This document shows positions 17,796-27,168 of a stretch of 64,000 nucleotides of DNA, one piece after another; position 1 is the stretch's first letter; the number at the start of each line of letters is the position of its first letter. The position numbers were made by a program, and so were the translations under genes. Source of the DNA: Sphingobacterium rhinopitheci (GTDB taxonomy: Bacteria; Bacteroidota; Bacteroidia; Sphingobacteriales; Sphingobacteriaceae); assembly GCF_022627575.1 (NCBI RefSeq), contig NZ_JADEYQ010000014.1, forward strand, positions 24,280-88,279, read 5' to 3'. A model generated the notes under the pieces. That model saw only the letters and a program-made list of their open reading frames with translations, was not told where the DNA came from and did no database searches.

Positions 17796-20204
17796 CTATT
17801 TCTTTTTAGTCGCTGTCTTCTTTGTTGTTGTCTTTTTTGTTGTAGTAGCCTTCGCTTTTGTTGTTTTTGTAGCAGCAGTTTTACCTCCTTTAGTAGCTTT
17901 TGGTGCTTTTGGATCAGCTGCAGCCCATTGTAGTACCTCTTCATACGTGATGGCACTAACATCAGTTCCTTTGGGGATTTTTAAATTCTGTTTACCAAAA
18001 CGTACAAATGGTCCCCATCTACCGTTTTCAATTTTTGCATCTGGATTTTCATCAAATACACGAATTACTTTATCGATATCTTTTTGGCGTTTTTCTTTAA
18101 TGATTTCAATAGCTTGTTCTTCTAATACATCCAAAGGATCTAAGCCCTTAGGTAAAGAATAAAAAGCAGAATTATGACGTATATAAGGTCCAAATCGCCC
18201 GATAGCCACGGTCATATCATTATCTTCAAAAACACCTACTTTTTTCGGAAGATTGAATAAATCCATTGCCTCTTCAAAAGTAATCGTTTCAATCATCTGC
18301 CCTTTACGAAGAGAAGCAAAACGTGGTTTTTCCTCATCATCTGCGCTCCCGATCTGTACCAACGGTCCAAAACGTCCTACGCGTACACTTACCGGTTTAC
18401 CCGATTCAGGATCTACACCAAGCTCACGCTCATGAGTTGCTCTATCTGCATTTTCCAATGTGTCTTGAACTTCCTCATGAAAAGGTCGGTAAAAATTCTC
18501 CAGCATGACAGACCATTCTTTATTGCCTTGGGCAATTTCGTCAAACTCTTTTTCTACTTTAGCCGTAAAATTAAAATCAACGATATCTTTAAAATGCTCA
18601 ACTAGAAAGTCATTTACGAGAACACCAATATCTGTAGGGAACATTTTAGAACGTTCCACACCTGTCATTTCTGTTTTTACGAGTTCTGTTACTTCCGAAT
18701 TGGCTAATGTAAGTACATTAAAGTTACGCGGTTTACCATCACGATCTTCTTTAACTACATAACCACGATTTTGAATAGTAGAAATAGTAGGTGCATATGT
18801 AGATGGTCTACCAATTCCTAATTCTTCTAATTTTTTAACAAGTGAAGCTTCGGTATATCTTGCTGGGGGTCTCGAGAAACGCTCGGTAGCAGTAAGATCT
18901 TTCAAAAACAAATCTTGCCCTTTCTCTAATGGAGGCAATAAAGAATTGTCCGCATCATCATCTATACCACTATCCAAATCATCATCAGTAGATTCCATAT
19001 ATACTTTTAAGAAACCATCAAATTTCATGATTTCTCCCGATGCCGTCATAAGCTCAGAACGCGTAGAAACCGATACTTTAGCGATAGTTTTCTCAAATTC
19101 TGCTTCACTCATTTGTGAAGCGATCGCACGCTTCCAAATCAATTCGTAAAGACGTTTTTCAGAGGGATCACCAACTAAGGTATGCTCCGAAAAATACGTC
19201 GGACGAATAGCCTCATGCGCTTCTTGAGCACCTGCTGCTTTCGTTTTATATTTTCTCATCTTATGGTATTTTTCACCATAAGCATTCGTAATTTCTTCTT
19301 GTGCAGCTTGGATTGCAGTATCAGACAAATTAACGGAATCCGTACGCATATAAGTAATACGTCCAGCTTCATATAAGCGCTGTGCCACCTGCATTGTGCG
19401 TGCTACCGAAAAACCCAACTTTCTACTTGCTTCTTGTTGCAATGTAGATGTTGTAAATGGTGCTGAAGGAGATCGTTTAGCTGGTTTTTTTTCTAAACTA
19501 GTAATAGAAAAAGATGCATCAATACAATCCTGTAAGAATTTCTTTGCCTCATCTTTAGATTCAAAACGTTGCGGTAGTTCAGCCTTAAAAGATTCTTTAC
19601 CTTTACCCGTTTGAAATACAGCAACAATCTTATAAGCTGCATCAGCATTAAATTTATTCACTTCACGCTCACGATCCACAATAAGACGAACAGCAACAGA
19701 TTGAACACGTCCAGCAGAAAGTGATGGCTTTACTTTTCGCCACAATACGGGAGAAAGTTCAAAACCTACCAAACGATCCAATACACGACGTGCTTGTTGA
19801 GCGTGCACCAAATTATAATCTATCTTACGCGGACTTTCAATAGCTTTTAAAATAGCTGGCTTCGTAATCTCGTGAAAAACAATACGTTTGGTAGCATCTT
19901 CCTTCAGGCCTAATGTTTCGAATAAATGCCAAGAAATAGCTTCCCCCTCACGGTCCTCGTCGGACGCTAACCACACTGTTTCAGCAGCTTTAGCTAACTT
20001 CTTTAACTCACTGACTACAGCCTTTTTATCTGAGGGAACTTCATACTTTTGTTGAAATTTATTGGCTGTATCAATAGCATCATCACCCTTGACCAAATCT
20101 CGAATATGACCATAACTGGACTTCACCAGAAAATCTTTCCCTAGATACCCCTCTATCGTTTTTGCCTTCGCAGGCGACTCCACTATTAATAAATTTTTAG
20201 CCAT
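17796..20204 (-). CDS. topA: DNA topoisomerase I (type IA)
   Basis: 802 residues. The TOPRIM domain starts with LLIVESPAKAKTIEGYLG, with the acidic motif SDEDREGEAISWHL near residue 80. The catalytic Tyr is in YEAGRITYMRTDS near residue 286. The zinc-finger domains of enterobacterial enzymes are absent; instead there are three C-terminal repeats with GRFGP/GRWGP cores, as in other Bacteroidota. The last ~35 residues are Lys/Thr/Ala repeats, a disordered, probably DNA-binding tail. It relaxes negative supercoils. It follows the ubiA-like gene by 78 bases in the same direction. Confidence 0.97.
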   Translation of the reverse strand: MAKNLLIVESPAKAKTIEGYLGKDFLVKSSYGHIRDLVKGDDAIDTANKFQQKYEVPSDKKAVVSELKKLAKAAETVWLASDEDREGEAISWHLFETLGLKEDATKRIVFHEITKPAILKAIESPRKIDYNLVHAQQARRVLDRLVGFELSPVLWRKVKPSLSAGRVQSVAVRLIVDREREVNKFNADAAYKIVAVFQTGKGKESFKAELPQRFESKDEAKKFLQDCIDASFSITSLEKKPAKRSPSAPFTTSTLQQEASRKLGFSVARTMQVAQRLYEAGRITYMRTDSVNLSDTAIQAAQEEITNAYGEKYHKMRKYKTKAAGAQEAHEAIRPTYFSEHTLVGDPSEKRLYELIWKRAIASQMSEAEFEKTIAKVSVSTRSELMTASGEIMKFDGFLKVYMESTDDDLDSGIDDDADNSLLPPLEKGQDLFLKDLTATERFSRPPARYTEASLVKKLEELGIGRPSTYAPTISTIQNRGYVVKEDRDGKPRNFNVLTLANSEVTELVKTEMTGVERSKMFPTDIGVLVNDFLVEHFKDIVDFNFTAKVEKEFDEIAQGNKEWSVMLENFYRPFHEEVQDTLENADRATHERELGVDPESGKPVSVRVGRFGPLVQIGSADDEEKPRFASLRKGQMIETITFEEAMDLFNLPKKVGVFEDNDMTVAIGRFGPYIRHNSAFYSLPKGLDPLDVLEEQAIEIIKEKRQKDIDKVIRVFDENPDAKIENGRWGPFVRFGKQNLKIPKGTDVSAITYEEVLQWAAADPKAPKATKGGKTAATKTTKAKATTTKKTTTKKTATKKK

Positions 20205-20282
20205 TTACGTGTTAAGATTTCTGCAAATATTAATAATTCAAAATGGAATGACAATAAATAATGTCATTTATCTCATAAAAAA

Positions 20283-21143
20283 CTATAACTTAATTAAAAA
20301 TAATACATCTAATAAGTAAAAACAGGCAAATATAACTGACGCAATACCATTGGTCGTCATAAACGCTCTGTCTACTTTAGACAAATCTGTCGGTGATACT
20401 ATTCGGTGCTGATATATTAACAAACCACCGTAAATCAGTACACCAATATAATAAAATAGCCCTGCATTCATGTAAAATACTGGCAATAAAACAAATACAA
20501 AGGACATCACATGCAATACTGTAGATATTATTAAGGCTTTTGCACCACCTAAATTGGCAGGAATAGAATTCAAACCGTTAGCACGATCAAATTCCTCATC
20601 TTGCAAAGCATAAATAATATCAAAGCCAGCAACCCAAGTCAATACTGCCAATCCATAGAATACAGAGACAATACTAAATGTCCCAGTCACTGCCAAATAA
20701 GCGCCTACAGGAGCTAATCCTAATCCCAAACCCAATACTAAATGACAAAGTGGAGAAATTCGCTTCATGTAAGAATAAAATAAAACCACAAATAAAGCAA
20801 CTGGAGATAGTATTAAGCACATTGGATTAATGAAGTAAGTAGCCACTACAAATACAAAACAGTTAATAATAGTAAAGATCAACGCTTGACGTGGACTAAT
20901 TTTTCCTGCGGGAATATCACGAACTGCTGTCCGTGGATTCAGCGCATCAATATCCCTATCCAAGTATCTATTAAATGCCATTGCTGCATTACGTGCTGTA
21001 ACCATACAAACAAGCATCAAAAGAAATAATTTCCATTCAAAATGATAATCTGTAATCGTTAATGCTAAAAAAAATCCTATTATAGCAAAAGGTAACGCAA
21101 ATATGCTGTGTGCAAAAAGCACCAATGACATGTATTTTTTCAT
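20283..21143 (-). CDS. UbiA-family prenyltransferase (probably menaquinone pathway)
   Basis: 286 residues with about eight to nine hydrophobic helices. The two Asp-rich motifs of the superfamily are present: NRYLDRDIDALNPRT near residue 58 and DIIYALQDEEFDR near residue 173. It transfers a polyprenyl chain onto an aromatic acceptor in the inner membrane. Bacteroidota use menaquinone, so I favour a UbiA-like/MqnP-type enzyme over ubiquinone synthesis, but no other mqn or men gene is in view to settle it. Its ATG overlaps the engB stop by one base. Confidence 0.85.
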   Translation of the reverse strand: MKKYMSLVLFAHSIFALPFAIIGFFLALTITDYHFEWKLFLLMLVCMVTARNAAMAFNRYLDRDIDALNPRTAVRDIPAGKISPRQALIFTIINCFVFVVATYFINPMCLILSPVALFVVLFYSYMKRISPLCHLVLGLGLGLAPVGAYLAVTGTFSIVSVFYGLAVLTWVAGFDIIYALQDEEFDRANGLNSIPANLGGAKALIISTVLHVMSFVFVLLPVFYMNAGLFYYIGVLIYGGLLIYQHRIVSPTDLSKVDRAFMTTNGIASVIFACFYLLDVLFLIKL

Positions 21144-21766
21144 TATATATAATCCGAAGCTGAAGGTTTTTCGAACCTCTCGTTTATCTCATCGATTTTA
21201 ACTAATATCTCCTCCACACCTAAACGTGTTTCCGAAGATGTGATTATACGCGCGGGCACTTCTTCAAACCAATTTAATAAAGCACGTTTAAATTTAGCGA
21301 CATTTTGATCAGACTTCACGCCAGATTGCTTATCAGCTTTGGTAAATACAAGCATAAAAGGCAAGCCATGCTCCCCTAACCAACAACAAAATTCCAAATC
21401 TATTTTCTGTGGTTCCAAACGACTATCCACTAAAACAAAAATACATTGAAGATTTTCTCTATCTGTAAGGTAACGGCGAATAAATTTTCCCCATTCGGCA
21501 CGATTTTTCTTTGACGTCTGTGCATAGCCATATCCTGGCAAATCCACCAAATACCACGTATCATTAATAATAAAATGATTTATTAATTGTGTTTTCCCTG
21601 GTTTTTGCGAAGTTTTAGCTAACCCTTTACGATTAGTCAAAGCATTGATTAAAGAAGACTTACCTACGTTAGATCTTCCAATAAAAGCATATTCTGGCAA
21701 ATTTGGGTCTGGCAATTTGTCGACCTGAGTATTGCTACATACAAATTCTGCGGTTTTTACAAGCAT
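21143..21766 (-). CDS. engB: Ribosome biogenesis GTP-binding protein EngB/YsxC
   Basis: Started at the ATG at 21766 rather than the TTG six bases earlier, giving 207 residues. The TRAFAC GTPase motifs are complete: G1 GRSNVGKSSLINAL, a G2 Thr in KPGKTQLIN, G3 VDLPGYGYA, and G4 FTKAD. It helps assemble the large ribosomal subunit. A perfect TACCTTTG element ends three bases before the ATG, so the mRNA may be leaderless. It is the first gene of the minus-strand engB-to-cmk operon. Confidence 0.95.
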   Translation of the reverse strand: MLVKTAEFVCSNTQVDKLPDPNLPEYAFIGRSNVGKSSLINALTNRKGLAKTSQKPGKTQLINHFIINDTWYLVDLPGYGYAQTSKKNRAEWGKFIRRYLTDRENLQCIFVLVDSRLEPQKIDLEFCCWLGEHGLPFMLVFTKADKQSGVKSDQNVAKFKRALLNWFEEVPARIITSSETRLGVEEILVKIDEINERFEKPSASDYI

Positions 21767-21769
21767 AGA

Positions 21770-21777
21770 CAAAGGTA
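21770..21777 (-). promoter_or_regulatory. Bacteroidota -7 element before engB
   Basis: The minus strand reads TACCTTTG, an exact match to TAnnTTTG, with only TCT between it and the engB ATG. Transcription would begin at or within a few bases of the start codon. No convincing -33 TTTG is visible. Confidence 0.5.
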
Positions 21778-21869
21778 GAATTATTTTTTTTAGAATAACG
21801 TATCATGGCAATCTTATCCCGTAAAGCTCCATTGTTTTTAGTATTTTAGGGTCTTCAATTTTATCTCGC

Positions 21870-22787
21870 ATGCTAGAAATTAAAAATATAGTTAAACAAT
21901 ACGCCTTACATCGCGCCTTAGATGATGTGTCATTACTTATCCCCGAAGGTAAAATATTTGGACTATTAGGGCCCAATGGCGCTGGCAAAACTTCACTTAT
22001 ACGTATTATCAATCAAATCACAGCACCAGATTCTGGCGTCATTTATTTCAATAATGAAATTTTAACTCCTCAACACATAGAACAAATTGGTTATTTGCCC
22101 GAGGAACGTGGTCTTTATAAAAAAATGAAAGTTGGCGAACAAATGATATACTTAGCCCAATTAAAAGGATTAAGTAAACAAGAATCTAAAAAACGATTGA
22201 GCTATTGGTTTGAAAAACTAGATATAACAAATTGGTGGGACAAAAAAGTTGAAGATTTAAGCAAGGGCATGCAACAGAAAGTACAATTTGTAGCTACCGT
22301 TCTTCATGACCCCAAGCTTATTATTCTAGACGAGCCATTTTCCGGATTTGACCCTGTCAATGCCCAAATCATCCAAGATGAAATTCTTGAACTTAATAAA
22401 AATGGGGCTACTATTATATATTCAACCCATCGCATGGAAACTGTGGAAGAATTGTGTGATAATATAGCTTTAATTAATAAGTCCAAAAAAATATTAGACG
22501 GTTCGGTCAAAGACATTAAAAAGCAATATACGACACATACGTATACCGTGGATTACAAAACCTACTCCAGTATAGCGGACAATAATTTATTTCATATTCT
22601 AGACAACAAACAAGGTGTAGATGCAGAGTCTCAATTAAAAATCAAACTTAACGATGGAGTTACCCTAAACCAAGCGATTAGTTATATGCTAGATAAACTA
22701 GATATATTACAAATTCAAGAAATAATCCCTTCAATACATGATATTTTTATCGAAAAAGTCACTACTAATCTAAGCGAACATGAATAA
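21870..22787 (+). CDS. ABC transporter ATP-binding protein (NatA-like)
   Basis: 305 residues. Walker A is GPNGAGKTS at residues 34-42, the Q-loop region is IGYLPEERGLY, the signature is LSKGMQQKVQ, Walker B is LIILDEPFSGFD near residue 150, and the switch His is in YSTHRM. The ERGLY-type Q-loop and the ~90-residue C-terminal extension resemble sodium-extrusion/ABC-2 ATPases. It pairs with the downstream permease, whose start overlaps this stop by 8 bases. It hydrolyses ATP to drive export; substrate not determined. Confidence 0.92.
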   Translation: MLEIKNIVKQYALHRALDDVSLLIPEGKIFGLLGPNGAGKTSLIRIINQITAPDSGVIYFNNEILTPQHIEQIGYLPEERGLYKKMKVGEQMIYLAQLKGLSKQESKKRLSYWFEKLDITNWWDKKVEDLSKGMQQKVQFVATVLHDPKLIILDEPFSGFDPVNAQIIQDEILELNKNGATIIYSTHRMETVEELCDNIALINKSKKILDGSVKDIKKQYTTHTYTVDYKTYSSIADNNLFHILDNKQGVDAESQLKIKLNDGVTLNQAISYMLDKLDILQIQEIIPSIHDIFIEKVTTNLSEHE

Positions 22788-24114
22788 AATATTACTTATC
22801 ATACAACGTGAATATCTAACTCGAGTTCGCAAAAGATCCTTTTTATTAACTACATTTCTAGTACCTCTATTCTTCATAGGATTGTACGTAGGTATCATAT
22901 ATCTAACTAAAAAAAGCTTTGATGATACACATGGTTTGGTATATATCATCGATGATGAAGGATCTGTTGCTACACAATTAAAATCGAATAAAAATATCAC
23001 CTATATACAAGAAAATAAAGACTTACAAACACAACTAGCACGGTTGGATAGTGAGGACAAAAACACAAGTATCCTATTGATACCGAAAAATTTCTATGAT
23101 ACAAAAAAAGCAGAATTCCTGTCTTCCGGCAAATTGAATATCTCTACCCAAAAAGAAATTCAAAATGACCTTTCAGACATCTTAAGAAATCATCAATTGG
23201 AAGCTTTAGGAATAAATATTAGTCATATTGATGCTATAAATTCGGAAGTTGCTATTTCAGCAAAGGAAATTGGTATCGATGGCGATACAAAAGAGAGTAA
23301 TACCGAGGTGGCTATGCTTATCGCTATCGCATTATCCGTGCTAATCTACCTATCTTTATTCTTGTATGGTTCACAAGTAATGCGTGGCATAGTAGAAGAG
23401 AAAAGCTCACGCATAATAGAAGTTATAATCTCTTCTGTAAAACCTTTTCAATTGATGATGGGTAAAATAATAGGTATAGGTTTAGTGGGATTAACACAAT
23501 TTTTCTTGTGGTTTTTACTCACTTTAGTCCTCGCAGGAGTAGCCTCCACATTTTTGGTTAGTAAAGATGAATTAAGCAATCAACTATTAAATGGTTCTGC
23601 TCAAAATACAGTATTAACCGACGCGGCTTCCGCCGACTCTACCATGGAATTACCACAATCTGAGATTCTTAATATTTTACAAACCGTAAATATTACTGAA
23701 ATTATAGTTTGCTTTTTTATATTTTTCTTAGGAGGTTATTTGATTTATAGTGCTCTATTTGCAGCTGTTGGCTCTGCTATTGATAGCGAAACTGAAGCTT
23801 CCCAATTTACCATGCCTATCACTATGCCATTACTATTGACATACGCACTTTCCTTTGGCGTGCTTATCAACGACCCACATGGTGCTGTGGCGACCTGGCT
23901 AAGTTTTATCCCATTGACCTCACCTATCGCCATGCTTGTCCGGATACCATTTGGAGTGCCGACCTGGCAGATTGTAGTGTCAGCTAGTTTACTAGTTGTT
24001 GGTTTTATTTTAACAACATGGGTAGCGGCACGTATATATAGAGTTGGCATACTCATGTATGGCAAGAAAGCCACCTTGAAAGAGCTGATTAAATGGTTTA
24101 ATTATAAAAGTTAA
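22780..24114 (+). CDS. ABC-2 type permease (NatB-like)
   Basis: 444 residues. One N-terminal helix (LLTTFLVPLFFIGLYVGIIY) is followed by a ~150-residue extracytoplasmic domain with the strand-rich HGLVYIIDDEGSV start. A membrane block of five to six helices begins near residue 180 (VAMLIAIALSVLIYLSLFLYG) and contains the conserved segment VMRGIVEEKSSRIIEVIISS. This is the NatB/ABC-2 architecture. Neighbouring nhaA makes Na+ export a reasonable guess, but drug or lipid export cannot be excluded. Confidence 0.9.
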   Translation: MNKILLIIQREYLTRVRKRSFLLTTFLVPLFFIGLYVGIIYLTKKSFDDTHGLVYIIDDEGSVATQLKSNKNITYIQENKDLQTQLARLDSEDKNTSILLIPKNFYDTKKAEFLSSGKLNISTQKEIQNDLSDILRNHQLEALGINISHIDAINSEVAISAKEIGIDGDTKESNTEVAMLIAIALSVLIYLSLFLYGSQVMRGIVEEKSSRIIEVIISSVKPFQLMMGKIIGIGLVGLTQFFLWFLLTLVLAGVASTFLVSKDELSNQLLNGSAQNTVLTDAASADSTMELPQSEILNILQTVNITEIIVCFFIFFLGGYLIYSALFAAVGSAIDSETEASQFTMPITMPLLLTYALSFGVLINDPHGAVATWLSFIPLTSPIAMLVRIPFGVPTWQIVVSASLLVVGFILTTWVAARIYRVGILMYGKKATLKELIKWFNYKS

Positions 24115-24116
24115 TG

Positions 24117-24124
24117 TATATTTG
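24117..24124 (+). promoter_or_regulatory. -7 element before nhaA
   Basis: TATATTTG is an exact TAnnTTTG match just after the stop codon of the permease gene and 38 bases before the nhaA ATG. A GGTTTA at about -33 distance could serve as the upstream box. It suggests nhaA has its own promoter. Confidence 0.5.
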
Positions 24125-24162
24125 ACTTCCTTATTAATATAGATGCTTACAAAATAATAACA

Positions 24163-25344
24163 ATGACAAAACTTATCAATTTAAAATCCTTTAAAGAATT
24201 TTTTGCTTCGAGTACGGGGGGAGGTATTTTATTATTCATATGTGTAATATTAGCTTTAATAATAGCAAACTCTCCTTTAGGGCCCTCTCTTCTATCATTT
24301 TTAGATAGTAAAGTTGGCTTTGAAAATAACAATATACACCTTAATTATTCCATTAAACAATGGATAGATGATGGTCTAATGGCTATCTTTTTCCTTCTTG
24401 TAGGATTAGAAATAAAAAGAGAGCTCGTAGAAGGTGAATTAGCTTCTCCCAAAAAAGCAGCCTTACCGATTTTTGCTGCAGTTGGTGGCGCAATTGTTCC
24501 TGCTTTAATCTACGTCATATTCAACCACAATCAAGATACTCACCACGGCTGGGGTATTCCAATGGCTACAGACATCGCTTTTGCCTTGGCGGTTATATCT
24601 ATGCTAGGCTCTAAAGTTCCTGCTAGTCTAAAAATATTTCTGGCAGCATTAGCTATTGTAGATGATTTGCTCGCTATATTAGTAATAGCCATATTTTATT
24701 CCGGAGAACTACAATATACTTATCTATTGTATGCTTTTGGTTTATTTCTACTACAAATCGCTTTTAATAGATTAGGCTTCAAAAACCTACTATATTACCT
24801 TATTCCAGGAATATTTATGTGGTACTTTATTCACCATTCGGGTATCCACGCAACGATAGCGGGTGTATTAACAGCCATGACGTTACCGACTACTGTGGAT
24901 GACAAAGAGTCACCATTAGAAAAATTAGAACATTTATTAGTAAAGCCCGTAAACTTTATCATCATTCCGATATTTGCTTTCGTCAATACCGCTATCATCT
25001 TGCATAGTGAGATGATCGGAGGATTAACGTCATCAATGGGACTAGGAATTATTCTAGGTCTTGTTGTAGGAAAATCGTTAGGTATTCTATTTACGTGTTG
25101 GGTATGTGTTAAAAGTAAAATTGCCAACTTACCAGAAGGCGCTAGTTGGAAACACATGCTGGGTGTAGGTATGTTAGGTGGAATCGGATTTACCATGTCG
25201 ATATTTGTCGCTATGCTTTCCTTTAGTGATCCATTACATATTGAAGAGGCTAAATTATCAGTTCTAGTGGCTTCTTTATTAGCAGGATTATTGGGGTATT
25301 TATATTTATCAGCATTAAGTAAAAAGCAAGATAAATTACAATAA
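24163..25344 (+). CDS. nhaA: Na+/H+ antiporter NhaA
   Basis: 393 residues and 11-12 membrane helices. The family's hallmark segments are present: WIDDGLMAIFFLLVGLEIKRE, PMATDIAFALAVISMLG, and the ion-binding Asp pair in LAIVDDLLAI (about residues 166-167), plus the late GIGFTMSIFVAMLSF. It exchanges internal Na+ for external protons in the inner membrane. It lies 48 bases after the ABC permease and ends in a strong terminator. Length is normal. Confidence 0.96.
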   Translation: MTKLINLKSFKEFFASSTGGGILLFICVILALIIANSPLGPSLLSFLDSKVGFENNNIHLNYSIKQWIDDGLMAIFFLLVGLEIKRELVEGELASPKKAALPIFAAVGGAIVPALIYVIFNHNQDTHHGWGIPMATDIAFALAVISMLGSKVPASLKIFLAALAIVDDLLAILVIAIFYSGELQYTYLLYAFGLFLLQIAFNRLGFKNLLYYLIPGIFMWYFIHHSGIHATIAGVLTAMTLPTTVDDKESPLEKLEHLLVKPVNFIIIPIFAFVNTAIILHSEMIGGLTSSMGLGIILGLVVGKSLGILFTCWVCVKSKIANLPEGASWKHMLGVGMLGGIGFTMSIFVAMLSFSDPLHIEEAKLSVLVASLLAGLLGYLYLSALSKKQDKLQ

Positions 25345-25365
25345 TAAAATTAGTTATCACCACAG

Positions 25366-25404
25366 AAAAAGGAATAGATATGAATAGAATCTATTCCTTT
25401 TTTT
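25366..25404 (+). terminator. Intrinsic terminator of nhaA
   Basis: Arms GGAATAGAT (25371-25379) and ATCTATTCC (25389-25397) are flanked by A-run and T-run that extend the stem, followed by TTTTTTT. Confidence 0.85.
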
Positions 25405-25504
25405 GTTAAATAAATGTTAAATCATCCAAAAACAAATACTGAACATTGTATTAGACCGTTATAGTACTATAATTTCATAATTTAGGTTAATAATTGGTTT
25501 AGTA
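25405..25504. other. Gap between two terminators; possible small transcript
   Basis: About 100 AT-rich bases lie between the nhaA terminator and a second terminator-like hairpin. No reading frame of note is present. It could encode a small RNA ending at 25535, but I see no exact promoter element, so this is only a candidate. Confidence 0.3.
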
Positions 25505-25540
25505 AAACTCCTGAGATCCCCAAACTCAGGAGTTTATTAT
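25505..25540 (+). terminator. Second terminator-like hairpin with no obvious gene
   Basis: Arms AAACTCCTGAG (25505-25515) and CTCAGGAGTTT (25525-25535) pair perfectly over 11 bp with a 9-nt loop, followed by ATTATTTTTAAC. No annotated coding region ends here. The 150 bases from here to the phosphatase start show nothing else clear. Confidence 0.6.
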
Positions 25541-25690
25541 TTTTAACAATAAAACATGTATCCAACACTATAAACCAGCATTACAATTATAAAAAAATTG
25601 ATACATATACCTTTTTTTATAATGTTTTACCGTAACTTAACATATACTTAAACTACATCTCCTATTTTTACTCAAATTTGAAAATTACTC

Positions 25691-27097
25691 ATGAATAAAA
25701 AAACTTTTCTATCCTTATCATTGGCGGTACTATTTGCACTGCCATCATTCGCCCAACAACCTAAATACATATTTTATTTTATTGGTGATGGTATGGGATT
25801 AAATCATGTAAACCTATCTGAAGTATATCAATCAGATCTTAAAAATGAAATTGGAAATACAGCATTAATATTTTCACAATTCCCCTTTGCGACATTTGCT
25901 ACTTCGCACTCTCAATCCAACGGCGTTACGGATTCAGCTGCTGGCGGAAGTGCCCTTGCAGTAGGTAAAAAAACTAAAAATGGTGTCATCAGTATGGATA
26001 GCACTGGTACAATCCCTTACAAAAGTATTGCTTATGCAGCGAAAGAAAAAGGAATGAAAGTCGGTGTTACTACCTCAGTAAGTATCGACCACGCTACTCC
26101 TGCTTCCTTCTATTCAAACCAATCTAATCGTAATAAATATTACGAAATAGCGAATGACATCACTAAATCAAACTTTGATTTCTTTGGGGGCTCAGGATTT
26201 ATAAATCCTACTAAAACCTATGACAAAAAGGATGCGCCAGCTATTGAAGGTGTATTAACAAATGCAGGGTATACCATCGTAAAAGGACGTAAAGGCTACA
26301 ATAATGAAAAAGATAAAAACAAAAAAATAATTCTTATTAATGATGATGTTACGAATTCAGGCTCCTTAAAATATGCTATTGACCAAGAGCCTAATGACAT
26401 GAATCTTGCTGACATCACCCAATCTGCTATTGAATCATTAAGCAGCTCTAAAGCAGGTTTTTTCTTAATGGTGGAAGGCGGTAAAATAGACTGGTCATCC
26501 CATGCAAATGATGCTGCCACAACAGTAAAAGAAGTATTAGATTTCAATAAATCGGTGCAGCTAGCGTACGATTTCTATAAAAAACACCCTAAAGAAACAC
26601 TAATCGTAGTAACAGCAGACCACGAAACGGGCGGTTTGATATTAGGCAATGGTAGCTCAACCTTAAAAACACGTAACCTAAGTAGTCAAAAATCATCACA
26701 AGAAATCCTATCCAAAAAAATAGGCAAATTGAGAACAGATAAACCAAATGCTTCTTGGGACGATGTAAAAGGACTATTGGCTGAAAATCTGGGTCTTTGG
26801 ACGGCAATAAAAATTAATGAAAAAGAGGAATCTTTATTAAAAGATGCGTACAAAAAAAGCTTTATAGATCATCAAAATGAAACGAGTAAAAGCTTATATG
26901 CCAATGATGATAAAATAGCTTCCTTGGCTGTCGGTATTTTGAATAAGCTATCGAGTGTATCGTGGGCTTCAGGAAGCCATTCGGCAGCCTATATCCCCGT
27001 TTATGCTATCGGAGCTGGCGCTGAGTCATTTAACCACAAAATGGACAATACAGATATTCCTAAAAAAATAGCTGAAGCTGCAGGATTAAATTTATAA
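25691..27097 (+). CDS. Secreted alkaline phosphatase (PhoA family)
   Basis: 468 residues with a Sec signal peptide (FLSLSLAVLFALPSFAQQ). Metal- and phosphate-site motifs are all recognisable: FIGDGMGLNH, VTDSAAGGSALA with nucleophile Ser82, DHATPASFY, VEGGKIDWSSHANDAA, TADHETGGL and SGSHSAAYIPVYAIG. It releases phosphate from organic monoesters in the periplasm. The insert between the TADHETGG and SGSH segments is typical of the family. The gene is monocistronic and ends in a strong terminator. I see no clear Pho box upstream. Confidence 0.95.
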   Translation: MNKKTFLSLSLAVLFALPSFAQQPKYIFYFIGDGMGLNHVNLSEVYQSDLKNEIGNTALIFSQFPFATFATSHSQSNGVTDSAAGGSALAVGKKTKNGVISMDSTGTIPYKSIAYAAKEKGMKVGVTTSVSIDHATPASFYSNQSNRNKYYEIANDITKSNFDFFGGSGFINPTKTYDKKDAPAIEGVLTNAGYTIVKGRKGYNNEKDKNKKIILINDDVTNSGSLKYAIDQEPNDMNLADITQSAIESLSSSKAGFFLMVEGGKIDWSSHANDAATTVKEVLDFNKSVQLAYDFYKKHPKETLIVVTADHETGGLILGNGSSTLKTRNLSSQKSSQEILSKKIGKLRTDKPNASWDDVKGLLAENLGLWTAIKINEKEESLLKDAYKKSFIDHQNETSKSLYANDDKIASLAVGILNKLSSVSWASGSHSAAYIPVYAIGAGAESFNHKMDNTDIPKKIAEAAGLNL

Positions 27098-27120
27098 AAC
27101 ATCAAAATTAAGAGGTGTAA

Positions 27121-27152
27121 AAAAAGGGAAAACGACAACGTTTTCCCTTTTT
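27121..27152. terminator. Bidirectional intrinsic terminator
   Basis: A 14-bp perfect stem (AAAAAGGGAAAACG, loop ACAA, complementary arm ending in TTTTT) lies between the convergent phosphatase and PLP-enzyme genes and can stop transcription from both sides. Confidence 0.88.
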
Positions 27153-27168
27153 CTGTAAAGCTATTAAC

